A program made the translations under genes and the position numbers. Shown in pieces: positions 34,120 through 42,585 of a DNA stretch of 64,000 nt. Location: contig NZ_BCNY01000015.1 in the NCBI RefSeq assembly GCF_001602375.1, positions 1 through 64,000 of the forward strand. The letters run 5' to 3'. Numbering within the stretch: the first letter of the stretch is position 1; each line of letters opens with the position of its first letter. The DNA comes from Methanoculleus horonobensis (GTDB lineage: Archaea > Halobacteriota > Methanomicrobia > Methanomicrobiales > Methanoculleaceae). Under the pieces are notes generated by a model. That model had not been told where the DNA came from and did no database searches. It saw nothing but the letters and a program-made list of their open reading frames with translations.

Positions 34120-35958
34120 TTACGCGGCCCGCTTCAGCGTGAACCGGAACGCCGCCCCCGCATCCGGGGCGCCGGGCACCCGGTCTTCAACCCGGATCCA
34201 CCCCCCATACCGTTCGACAAGCATCCGGCAGATGAAGAGTCCGAGCCCCTCTCCGCTTCCCCGTCCCATGCCCCGCTCGAACCTGGCAAAGAGCCTTTGC
34301 TTTATCTCGTCCGGTATACCCGGACCGGTGTCCTCGACCGAAACCAGCACCTCCCTGTCCTGCACCTCTACCCGGATGGTGATCCTAACATCGGGACCGC
34401 CGAACTTCACGGCGTTGCCGATCAGGTTGATAAAGACGGTCGGGAGGAGGCCGTCCGCCAGCACCTCGATCTGCGGGTCAGGGTAGTCGATCGATGCCTC
34501 GGGGAACCTGCCGATCTCGTTTCGGATAACCGCGTCGAGGTTCACCGGCACAAGGCCGGTCTCTTCTTCGTGTATCCGCCGGACGGTGGCGACGCTCCTG
34601 AGGATATCATTGCTTCGCTCGATGCTGCCCTGCAGCTTCTCCGCATAGGTCTTCAGGTCGCCGTCGGCGAGCTCGGTCAGGAGGTCGGCATACATGCCCG
34701 AGACGTTGTTCGCGTTCCGCACATCGTGGGTCAGGATGTCGAGGTACATATGCGCCTCGTCGCGTGCTGCTTCCACCTCCGCGCTCTTCCGGGCAAGGTC
34801 TTCGGCGCGGCGCCGGAGTGCTTCTTCCGCTCGCTTGCGGCCGGTGATATCCCGGACGATCATCGTCGTTCTGGCGTTTCCGTCTCTGTCCGTGTAGAGT
34901 GCAGACGATATCTCAACGGGGAAGACGGTCCCGTCTTTGCGCCGGAATCGGAGTTCCCCCCTGAACTGCCCTTTCCTGGCTCTCTCCTCAAGGCAGGATC
35001 GGAGGCGCGGGTCCGATGGATCCATGACGCCGTCCCTCCCTGCACGGATGAGTTCCTCTTCGGTCATGCCGAAGATCCGGCAGGCTTCACGATTTGCGGC
35101 ATAGATTGAGCCGTCGGGAGCGGTGAGAAGGACTGCGTCGATGCTGTTCTCGACGAGGTTCCGGTACTGATCCTCGTTCTCGCGGAGGGCTTCTTCTGCT
35201 CGCTTGCGGTCGGTGATGTTACGTGCATTCACCACGAAACCCCGGACAGCCGGCTCTTTTACAAGATTGATACCGATTACGTCGAAGTTCAACCACTCTC
35301 CTGATTTGTGCCGAAGCCGAACTTCGAGGGTGACCCGGTCCTCCGGATGGGCGGCAACAGTGGAGAGGGCATTCGTCACCAGCGACAGATCGTCGGGATG
35401 CGTCAGTTCGATGGCATTTCGCCCGATGAGTTCTTCGGGCGCATATCCCCCGACCTGCCGCACCGATGGGCTTGCATACGAGATGGTTCCGCCTGCATCG
35501 AGAACGATGACGATATCGGAGGCGTTCTCGGTGAGGAGCCTGAATCGTTCTTCACTCTGCCGTAACGCGTCCTCGACCTTTTTGCGCTGGGTGATATCTT
35601 TTCCGTATACGTTCACGTAGTGCAGATCCCTTAACGGAACAAATGTGAGGAGGTAGGTCTCTGCACCTACGCGGTGCTCCACCTCCTGCCGGACACCGGA
35701 CGCCAGGGCTGTTTCTGCTATCGCGGCAATATTTTCGGGGACATCCGTGCCGGGGCCGGCGAACGCCTCTGCAAATGCCGCCCGGGCTGCGCTGTTGGCA
35801 TAGATGATGGTGCGCCCGTTGTCAAGCCGCAGGGTTGGATTAGGATTTTCGGCAGGGAACCGGGCAATGGACTGGAGTTCCTCCTGTGCCCGCTTGCGCT
35901 CCTTGATCTCGCTCTGGAGCCGGATGTTGGCACGTTCGAGTTCGGCAGAGCCGCGACC
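34120..35958 (-). pseudogene. 5'-truncated multi-PAS sensor histidine kinase
   Basis: The frame is open from 35958 to the stop at 34120 (about 612 codons) but has no usable ATG upstream; a GTG at 35682 is the first listed start. Reading it from 35958 shows a coiled coil (ELERANIRLQSEI), a PAS domain running across that GTG, at least two more PAS domains, a dimerisation helix with the phospho-acceptor His (YLDILTHDVRN) and a catalytic domain (NLIGNAVKFGG and VEDTGPGIPD). The kinase part is intact, but the N-terminus is cut at about 35945-35958, where a second, oppositely oriented kinase begins. Confidence 0.75.
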
Positions 35959-36623
35959 TTAAAGAGGCACGGAACGAGGCGAACCTGTACCTCGATATCC
36001 TGACCCACGATATCGGGAACACCGAGAACGTCGCGAACCTCTATGCCGACCTGCTCCTCGGCACGCTCTCGGGGGATGCTGCCATATATATCAAGAAACT
36101 CAAGCGCAGCATCGATAAGAGCATCGAGATCCTCGGAACCGTCTCCACCATCCGCCGGATCCATTCCGGGTCGCCGGAGATCAAGGCGATGGATCTGGAT
36201 GCGGTCATCAACGAAGAGATCAGCCACTACCCCGGGAGCAGCATCCGCTACGAAAATGCCCCTGGACTGATTCTTGCCGACGACCTCCTCCGGGAAGTCT
36301 TCGCAAACCTGATCGGCAATGCCGTCAAACACGGTGGTCCCGATGTCGAGATCACGATCCGGACGGAAGATGCGGGGGGGGTTGTCCGCGTCTCGGTCGA
36401 GGATACCGGCCCGGGCGTGCCGGACGACCAGAAGGAGGCGATCTTTCATCGATACGAGCAGCAGAAGCGGGGTGTCGGGGAAGGGCTGGGGCTCTACCTG
36501 GTGCAGATCCTGATCGACCGCTACGGGGGGAAGGTCTGGGTCGATGACCGGGTGCCCGGCCGGCCAGATGGGGGGGCGGCGTTCGTCTTCACGCTCCAGA
36601 AGGCTTCACCCGTCCCCGGGTAG
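35946..36623 (+). pseudogene. 5'-truncated histidine kinase, C-terminal half
   Basis: The plus-strand frame, open from 35907, encodes a kinase linker (RDLKEARNEANLY), the His box YLDILTHDIGNTENV and a full catalytic domain (NLIGNAVKHGG, VEDTGPGVPDDQ and GLGLYLVQILIDRYGG). It has no sensor domains and no start before an internal ATG at 36189, which would omit the His box. It is a paralogue of the minus-strand kinase it abuts head to head. Either it is a rearrangement remnant, or the join is an assembly fault. Confidence 0.75.
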
Positions 36624-36669
36624 GATCGCGACCCGTCCGCCCGTCTCCTCGATACGGGGGCCTACGGGC

Positions 36670-38115
36670 TCACCTGAGCCACCCAATCTTGTAAAAGATC
36701 CAGCCGACCCCGAGCATGGCGATCACCGTCCAGACGGTCACCTGCCAGAGGTAGAGGCTGAAGGGGACATCAAGGGTGTTCATCCCGAGCATCTGGCCGA
36801 CCAGCGTCGGGATCAATACGAGGGCGGAGAGGACGGCGATCACCCGCATCGCCCGGTTCATCTCGTAGGAGACGGTGTTGATGTGGACGTCGATCAGGGT
36901 GAGGAGCCCTTCCTGGATGTTCCCGGCGGTCTCGTGCAGGTAGTCCGTCTCGCTCGCGAGGGCGTCGAAGATACTCTTCTGCCCCGCCCATGACCCCGAA
37001 ACGGAGATGCTCCGCGCGAGGACCGTTGTCACCTCCCGCTCGTGAAAGAGGCTCGAAGCAAGAGCGCTGCTTATCCGCTTGAGGTGGAAGACGGAATCGA
37101 GGAAGTTCTTCGGCATCTCGTTGCTCGGGGTGCCCTCGAGGCGCAGCAGCTCGGCTTCCAGTTCCACGAGGATCGCGGCGTAGTTCTCGTTGATCCGGTC
37201 GAGGGCTCCGTAAAGGACCCGGGAATGCAGGGGAACCCCGGGAAGGGCGTTCGCACCGAGACCTGCCTGGACCTGCTCGAAGAAGTGGTCGCGTGCCTTC
37301 GCGACGGTGGCGATCGTTTCACCCCGGTTCACGACGATGAGCCCGATCTTCGTCACGCCCGGAACCGGGGCACCTTTGCGAACGCGGCTGATCTGTTCCG
37401 GCTCCTGCACGAAGATGAGCCGGGTTGCCCCGGCGGAGGTTATCCCCGGGTGGGACGGTCGCATCAGCCGGCTCTCGAAGTAGACGGCGGGAACCCCGAG
37501 GAGTTCGGCGAGGATGGGAAAGTCCGGCCGGGAAACCCCGGAGAAGTCGAGCCAGACCCCGGCCGGGGCGCTCTCGAGGTACCGCTTCGCCTCCTCGGAG
37601 GTGAGGTCGAGCACGTCTCCGGTCCCCCCCGCCATTCCGCGGATCCGCATCGTCGAGAACGGTGGCGGTGCAGGCTCCAGGGCAGTGACCTCCGGCTCGA
37701 TCCGCCGCTCCACTGACCGCCCGCCGGCCGCCGCCACCCGAACCACCCGGAGGAGCCGGAGCGCGGGGGACGACCGGGCAAGGGTCGAACCGGCCACCGG
37801 AAGCACCTCGAGAGCCGGGAGCGTGATGATGACGAGGTCGAGGAGGTGCCAGCGGTCCAGGAAGTGGCTCACCCGGTTCTCCGCAAGGCCCAGTTTGAGA
37901 AAGTACTCGATGACGAAGATGGCGATGATCAGGGTGTCGGCGAGGTTGAAGAACTCGATGACCGGTTCCGGGAGGGCAAAGAGGAGGGGCAGGATGACGA
38001 TCGGGGCCATCACCAGGCCGAGGAAGATCATCAGGCCGTCGGAGAGGATGCGGTAGACGAGATCCCGTGCGGCCGCCTTTCTCCCCTTCTCCCCCGAAGA
38101 CCGGAGCCCCTGCAT
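36670..38115 (-). CDS. Voltage-sensor-like domain fused to a CorA-type channel
   Basis: About 481 residues; the ATG at 38115 has an AGGAGAGG site upstream. Residues 28-48, 57-77, 90-108 and 118-130 are four hydrophobic segments like a voltage-sensing S1-S4 unit, and the fourth has Arg every third residue (R120, R123, R126). Residues ~150-481 are a CorA domain with a long helical funnel, two final membrane helices and the selectivity motif GMN at 444-446. CorA proteins carry Mg2+ (or Co/Ni). An N-terminal voltage-sensor-like unit is not part of standard CorA. Confidence 0.8.
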   Translation of the reverse strand: MQGLRSSGEKGRKAAARDLVYRILSDGLMIFLGLVMAPIVILPLLFALPEPVIEFFNLADTLIIAIFVIEYFLKLGLAENRVSHFLDRWHLLDLVIITLPALEVLPVAGSTLARSSPALRLLRVVRVAAAGGRSVERRIEPEVTALEPAPPPFSTMRIRGMAGGTGDVLDLTSEEAKRYLESAPAGVWLDFSGVSRPDFPILAELLGVPAVYFESRLMRPSHPGITSAGATRLIFVQEPEQISRVRKGAPVPGVTKIGLIVVNRGETIATVAKARDHFFEQVQAGLGANALPGVPLHSRVLYGALDRINENYAAILVELEAELLRLEGTPSNEMPKNFLDSVFHLKRISSALASSLFHEREVTTVLARSISVSGSWAGQKSIFDALASETDYLHETAGNIQEGLLTLIDVHINTVSYEMNRAMRVIAVLSALVLIPTLVGQMLGMNTLDVPFSLYLWQVTVWTVIAMLGVGWIFYKIGWLR

Positions 38116-38257
38116 ATCGTTCCTCTCCTGATGACCGGACAAGAGCCGCGGATGAGGTGAAGGGGTTTCGTCGTGTATATATACCCTGGGTTGCGGGCCG
38201 CTGGAGACTGCCCTGGTGAGCGCAAGAGTTATCCCTTCCGTCTCCAGCAGTCGTTGC

Positions 38258-38654
38258 ATGCCGATAGACGCTTTTCGCATCGACACTCCCGGGCAGGTCC
38301 TGGACGACCTCCGGGTTCGGCTCCGCGAGACCCGTCTCCCCGACGAGGTCGAGGGTTCGGGCTGGGACTACGGCACGAACCTCGGTTACATGGAAGAACT
38401 GGTCGACTACTGGCTGAACCGGTTCGACTGGCGGGCTCGCGCTCCCCCCGAAGGATATCGACCCGATTCCGCCGCGGGAGTATGCGGAGCGCAACCTGAA
38501 GGATATCCGGCGCTGGACGGTGCTTGAACACGGCGGCCACTTCGTGGCGATGGAGTTCCCGGATCTCATGGCCCGGGAGATCCGGGAGTTCTTCCGGCCG
38601 CTCTGTGCGACCCGGAGGGAGGCGATCCCGAAAGGAAATCTTCGTAACCCCTGA
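38258..38654 (+). pseudogene. Epoxide hydrolase remnant with internal deletion
   Basis: The first ~60 codons (TPGQVLDDLRVRLRETRLPDE, then GWDYGTNLGYMEELVDYW) match the N-terminal domain of epoxide hydrolases. Near 38436 the frame shifts, and the next ~70 codons in another frame match the far C-terminus (PPREYAERNLKDIRRWT, EHGGHFVAMEFPDL and IREFFRPL). The middle, with the catalytic Asp and most of the alpha/beta-hydrolase core, is absent. No active enzyme can be made. Confidence 0.82.
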
Positions 38655-38687
38655 AGTCGAGCTCCATGCATCGATGGGGAGAACGAG

Positions 38688-38834
38688 ATGCCGAGGCTGG
38701 TGCTGATCGATACGGCGACGGGGACGCGGATCCGCCACCGCATCAGGAGCCTGAAGCAGGCTCTGAAGCAGCAGGAGTGGTACGAGACGAAACTCGGGCG
38801 GCGGGTGCGGATCGAGAAGGTCTTCGGACGGTAG
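38688..38834 (+). CDS. Small basic protein of unknown function
   Basis: Protein of 48 residues, read directly: MPRLVLIDTATGTRIRHRIR at the start, then a helix ending GRRVRIEKVFGR. A GGGGAG site lies 9 nt upstream. It has two strands and one helix by pattern and is strongly basic. I do not recognise the family. Confidence 0.5.
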   Translation: MPRLVLIDTATGTRIRHRIRSLKQALKQQEWYETKLGRRVRIEKVFGR

Positions 38835-38889
38835 CACCGCTCCGGGCGGCGGGAAAGAATGATAGTCCTGCCGGACGTACCTGACAATC

Positions 38890-39297
38890 ATGCACGGCGA
38901 TGCGGCGGAACCGGTCTCGCTTGCGGACGCTATAGCGGCGGCGGAGGTCTCCCGCCGGGAGAAGAAGAAATACCCGGCGATTGCGGCAGGGCTTTCGCTC
39001 CTCTTCAACGGCCTCGGCCAGGCCTACAACGGACAGTTCGCACGGGGCGTCCTGGTGCTGCTCGGAAGCCTCCTCGGCCTCTTTGTCATGATCGTTCCGG
39101 GGGTGGCGATCTGGGCCTGGGGCGTCTACGACGCCTGGGCCACGGCCCAGCGGATGAACGAGGGGCTCGTCCCCTACCGGGAGACGAGTCCGCTCGAGAT
39201 CGTCGCGTTCGTGGTCGTCTGGGCGGTGACGATCTTCCTGCTCTCGGCGGCGTCGGCGATGCTGCTCGTCGCGCTGGGGCAGCAGGGGATGCTGTAG
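38890..39297 (+). CDS. TM2/DUF5683-like membrane protein
   Basis: Protein of 135 residues. A cytoplasmic helix rich in Lys/Arg (EVSRREKKKYP) is followed by hydrophobic segments containing LLFNGLGQAYNGQFARGVLVL, which resembles TM2-type proteins (GxGQxYxGxxxxG), and then a last segment. It is 3 bp upstream of the flavoprotein gene, so likely cotranscribed. Function unknown. Confidence 0.7.
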   Translation: MHGDAAEPVSLADAIAAAEVSRREKKKYPAIAAGLSLLFNGLGQAYNGQFARGVLVLLGSLLGLFVMIVPGVAIWAWGVYDAWATAQRMNEGLVPYRETSPLEIVAFVVVWAVTIFLLSAASAMLLVALGQQGML

Positions 39298-39300
39298 GCG

Positions 39301-39810
39301 ATGAGACGAAAGGATAAGGAGATAGCCGACCCTGCGCTGCTCGCCGCGGTTCTTCGCGAAGCGTTCGTCTGCAGGCTCGGGCTTGCCGACGGGAACCTGC
39401 CCTACGTGGTGCCGGTGAACTTCGTCCACTCCGGCGGATGCCTCTACCTCCATTCCGCGAGCGAGGGACGAAAGATAGAGATCCTGAGACGGAACAGCCG
39501 GGTCTGTTTCGAGACCGAGACCGGCGTGGAACTCGTGCGCTCGGAGAGGGCGTGCGACTTCGGCGCCCGGTACGTCTCCGTCATCGGCACCGGCACTGCG
39601 TCGTTCGTCACGGACTCTGCCGGGAAGAGCCGGGTCTTCGACCTCTTCATGGAGAAGTACGCCCGATCCGGGAGCGGGTCATACCCCGAGGCGGCACTCC
39701 GTGCGGTGACCGTGATCCGCATCGACGTCGAGACGCTGACCGGGAAAGCGTCCGGCTATACCGAAGAGGAGGTGCGGCGCCTTCTTGCCGGTGAAGCGGC
39801 AGGTTCGTGA
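39301..39810 (+). CDS. Pyridoxamine-5'-phosphate-oxidase-fold flavoprotein, NimA-like
   Basis: Protein of 169 residues. The N-terminal ILR-type lead is followed by FVCRLGLADGNLPYVVPVNFVH and LYLHSASEGRKIEILRRN, which are typical of the split-barrel FMN-binding NimA/pyridoxamine oxidase group. The GSGSYPEAALRAVTVIRIDVE ending also fits. Such proteins reduce small molecules or bind F420/FMN/heme; the substrate here is unknown. Confidence 0.82.
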   Translation: MRRKDKEIADPALLAAVLREAFVCRLGLADGNLPYVVPVNFVHSGGCLYLHSASEGRKIEILRRNSRVCFETETGVELVRSERACDFGARYVSVIGTGTASFVTDSAGKSRVFDLFMEKYARSGSGSYPEAALRAVTVIRIDVETLTGKASGYTEEEVRRLLAGEAAGS

Positions 39811-39904
39811 ATCGGGGGAGGCGAACGGCCGGTTATCTCCCGAGGAGCGCGATGCCTTCTCAAATGGGCCGGATTACAGACACCCGGTTGTCGGCGTTGC
39901 GGTT

Positions 39905-39920
39905 ACGTAACATTTATATC
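39905..39920 (+). promoter_or_regulatory. TATA promoter facing the candidate RNA
   Basis: ACGTAACATTTATATC contains a good archaeal TATA box (39912-39919). No plus-strand gene follows it, and expected initiation near 39938 falls just before the hairpin described next. Confidence 0.5.
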
Positions 39921-39937
39921 CCCTTCTGCATTGTATG

Positions 39938-40010
39938 TATATAGTGAGTAAGTCCTTCCCGAAACGGATGAGGCTACCTTGAGGTAGGTGGGACAAAGTA
40001 GGGAAGGGTT
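39938..40010 (+). ncRNA. Candidate structured small RNA
   Basis: An outer stem CCTTCCC (39954-39960) pairs perfectly with GGGAAGG (40001-40007). Inside, CTACC (39974-39978) pairs with GGTAG (39983-39987) around a TTGA loop. The two internal single strands are each 13 nt and purine-rich (GAAACGGATGAGG and GTGGGACAAAGTA). A TATA box sits at the right distance upstream and no protein is encoded. The 3' end would face the DUF3800 gene. No known RNA family is identified. Confidence 0.4.
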
Positions 40011-40017
40011 CACCATT

Positions 40018-40665
40018 CTACTTCTGGCGACCCTTAAAAAAATCGAGCGCAATTGTCGTTTTAGGTTCGATAATGCTGTAGTAGGTTTCATCATCATCCC
40101 GATACCGCTGGTGGACTGCACCTGCTGCAAAGTCTGCAGCCTGTATGCAGGGTTCTGTTCGAGAATCAACGTGTTCGATGACGAGCTGGTCAAGTGGTGT
40201 CGCACAGGGAACGCCGTTGTCGAACATACGGTACGCGAGATAGTCGTCAAAATGGTCACGTTGAAGGCTGTACATCGATTTGTCCATACAGACGTAAATA
40301 CATCCTTCGATCGTGTACTGGTTGGCAATACTGGATATGAGGGATCCGGTGAGATAATTATAGACGATCTGCTGCTTATCCCTCAACCTGCCGTACACCT
40401 GATCCTTCCGGAGCACCGCGTAGGCAATGTCAAGATCACAATCGGCTATGCACTGTAAAATACGGTCCTTAATCAACCCTTTTGTGTTGTTATACTTGAA
40501 CTCAGGGAGATCTCTGAGTGATTTCTTGAGTTTTCTCTGGCGGATCTTTTTAAAACAGCGCCGAATCGTCTGCTCATCACGGACTACAAGGGCCGCAAGG
40601 ACAAAATAACGAGACGCCCTTTGTCCAAATCCGAGATCTCCAGATTCATCGACGTATATCTTCAC
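40018..40665 (-). CDS. DUF3800 family protein
   Basis: Protein of 215 residues. MKIYVDESGDLG at the start and LQ/CIQAADFAAGAVHQRY near residue 175 are the two Asp-bearing blocks of DUF3800, which has an RNase H-like fold and is common in mobile and defence regions. The gene is visibly richer in A and T than its neighbours, which suggests transfer. The catalytic acidic residues are kept. No phage or transposase gene is next to it. Confidence 0.87.
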   Translation of the reverse strand: MKIYVDESGDLGFGQRASRYFVLAALVVRDEQTIRRCFKKIRQRKLKKSLRDLPEFKYNNTKGLIKDRILQCIADCDLDIAYAVLRKDQVYGRLRDKQQIVYNYLTGSLISSIANQYTIEGCIYVCMDKSMYSLQRDHFDDYLAYRMFDNGVPCATPLDQLVIEHVDSRTEPCIQAADFAAGAVHQRYRDDDETYYSIIEPKTTIALDFFKGRQK

Positions 40666-40856
40666 GCAATAGATAATTGGGGGTACTCTTCATAAAGACT
40701 GTGAGGATTCACGCACCCTCCCGCCTCACACCGGTGTGTCCTGCGATGCACCTCTCCACCAGGGCCGTCATCACGATATACTTCTGAACACCCGATCTTC
40801 AGACTTGTTAGCACAATGAGAAACATTCATATTACCTGATCGACAAACGAGAACCC

Positions 40857-41372
40857 ATGATAGGTCTCCCGGCAAACCGCCTTTTCTGCCTCCTTCTCCT
40901 GTCGCTGCTCATCCCGGCCGTGGTCTGCGGCGCACCGGTCACCCGGACGCTCTCGACCGCGGAGCCCGGGGCGGGGGAGGTCGTTACCGTCTCGCTCGCG
41001 ATCGACGGCATCGACCTCGGCGGAGTGGTCGAGACGCTGCCGGCAGGCTACGCCTTCGCGGGAACCGATCACCCGGACGACCGCGTCCTCGTCCGGGGGC
41101 AGAAGATCGGGTTTGTGGTGATGAACGAGACCCGCATAACCTACTCCGTCACCGCCCCCGCCTCCGGGAGCGGGGATATCACCGGGACGTGGGAGGACTT
41201 CCTCGGTGAGTCGGACGGGGAGGTAGCCGCCTCGCACGTCGCGGTGGACGGGATCGAGACGGCACCGGAGAGCGGCGGCGAGAAGCCCGCCGCACAGGAA
41301 GCCGCATCGCCGTTCGCTGTCATTGCGGCGGTTGCCGCCCTCCTCATCGCCGTGCGGGGTGGCCGGCGATGA
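40857..41372 (+). CDS. Exported membrane-anchored protein of the iron-type importer operon
   Basis: Protein of 171 residues: signal peptide (1-25), an outer beta-rich domain (TLSTAEPGAGEVVTVSL and RVLVRGQKIGFVVMNETRITY), a Glu/Ala/Pro-rich spacer and a C-terminal membrane helix (FAVIAAVAALLIAVRGGRR). It overlaps the binding-protein gene by 4 nt, so it belongs to the importer operon. It may present or capture ligand at the cell surface; that is inference. Confidence 0.7.
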   Translation: MIGLPANRLFCLLLLSLLIPAVVCGAPVTRTLSTAEPGAGEVVTVSLAIDGIDLGGVVETLPAGYAFAGTDHPDDRVLVRGQKIGFVVMNETRITYSVTAPASGSGDITGTWEDFLGESDGEVAASHVAVDGIETAPESGGEKPAAQEAASPFAVIAAVAALLIAVRGGRR

Positions 41373-42574
41373 AGCGGCTCCTTCTCGTTCTCCTCCTGCT
41401 CCTCGCCGTCCCGGCATCGGCGGCAGACGGGATCCCCGGGGACGGCGACGGCGACGGGGTGCTTGCCTCCGGTGAATACGCCTCGGCGGCCCTCGCCTAC
41501 CTCGATACCACCTATATGGGCGGGGCGGGAGACCTCGACCGGGACGAGATCCAGGACGCCGCCTGGGTCTACGCCCGCTGGGACGGGAAGCCCCGGGAGG
41601 TCGTCGATTCGTCGGGGCAGACCGTGACGCTCTACCGCCCCCTTCGCCGGGTCGTGACCTTCAGCGGCGAGTCCCTCGAGACCCTCCGGTCGGTCGGGTT
41701 TGATATGGACAGGGTCGTCGCCGTCGACAAGTACAGCCACGAGAAGAAGACCTTCTTTCCCGAGTGCCAAATGAAGGCGAACGTCGGGTCGATCTGGTCG
41801 CCCGACATGGAGAAGGTTCTCTCTGTCCGGCCGGACGCAGTCATCCTCTACGCGACGATCAGCACCGCGGCCTGCGACGACATCCAGAAGAGGCTCGGGG
41901 CGAGCAGCCCCGGTATCCGGGTCTTCCGGTTCGACTGCTTCAAACCTGCAACTTATGCGGACGAGATCCGCACGCTCGCCTCGATCGTCGACGAGACCGA
42001 GCGGGGAGAGGAGTTTGCATCATTTTACGAATCGACGATGAACCAGATCCGGGACGGCGCGGCGGGGATCCCGGAGGACGAGAAGACCCGGGTTTACTTC
42101 GAGTACTGGTTCGACTACACGACCGTCGCCGCCAGTGCGGGCTACAACGAGAAGACCGAACTCGCCGGCGGGAAGAATCCCTTCGCCGTCGGAACCGCGG
42201 AGTACCCCGTCGTCGACCCCGAGGCGATCCTCGTCGCGGACCCAGAGGTCATCGTGAAACTGGCCGGGCAGGGCCTGGCCGTCGGCGGATACGCAGGCCA
42301 CGACCCTGAAGCGCTCGACGCGATACGGTCGGCGCTGCTCGACCGGCCCGGATGGTCGAGGATCTCCGCGGTGAAGGACGGCCGCGTCCACGTCATCCAC
42401 TCCGACATCCTCGGCGGCGCCCAGCACTTCATCGGGACGGCCTACCTCGCGAAGTGGTTCTACCCCGACCGGTTCGCCGGCCTCGATCCGCACGCCGTCC
42501 ACCAGCGCTACCTCACCGGGTTCCAGGGGATTGACTTCGACCTCGCGTCCGAAGGGACGTTCGTCTACCCGTGA
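41369..42574 (+). CDS. Iron-complex-type ABC binding protein with dockerin-like N-terminus
   Basis: Protein of 401 residues. After a signal peptide (1-19), residues 24-70 hold two Asp-rich loops (GDGDGDGVLASGEY and GDLDRDEIQDAAWVY) like the paired Ca-binding loops of dockerins or EF-hands. Residues ~80-401 are a class III periplasmic binding protein (RRVVTFSGESLETLRSVG, KPDAVILYAT-like, YLAKWFYPDRF). Ligand is probably an iron or cobalamin-type chelate. Two more genes of the importer follow with overlaps. Confidence 0.87.
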   Translation: MKRLLLVLLLLLAVPASAADGIPGDGDGDGVLASGEYASAALAYLDTTYMGGAGDLDRDEIQDAAWVYARWDGKPREVVDSSGQTVTLYRPLRRVVTFSGESLETLRSVGFDMDRVVAVDKYSHEKKTFFPECQMKANVGSIWSPDMEKVLSVRPDAVILYATISTAACDDIQKRLGASSPGIRVFRFDCFKPATYADEIRTLASIVDETERGEEFASFYESTMNQIRDGAAGIPEDEKTRVYFEYWFDYTTVAASAGYNEKTELAGGKNPFAVGTAEYPVVDPEAILVADPEVIVKLAGQGLAVGGYAGHDPEALDAIRSALLDRPGWSRISAVKDGRVHVIHSDILGGAQHFIGTAYLAKWFYPDRFAGLDPHAVHQRYLTGFQGIDFDLASEGTFVYP

Positions 42575-42585
42575 CCGGTGCCGCC

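Noticed and set aside
39961-40000. Hammerhead-like or C/D-box-like reading of GGATGAGG and GAAAC
   Set aside because: The core residues are in the wrong order for a hammerhead ribozyme, and no box D partner fits; only the stem-loop is supported.
39988-40458. 156-codon plus-strand frame
   Set aside because: Antisense to the DUF3800 gene, which has conserved catalytic blocks.
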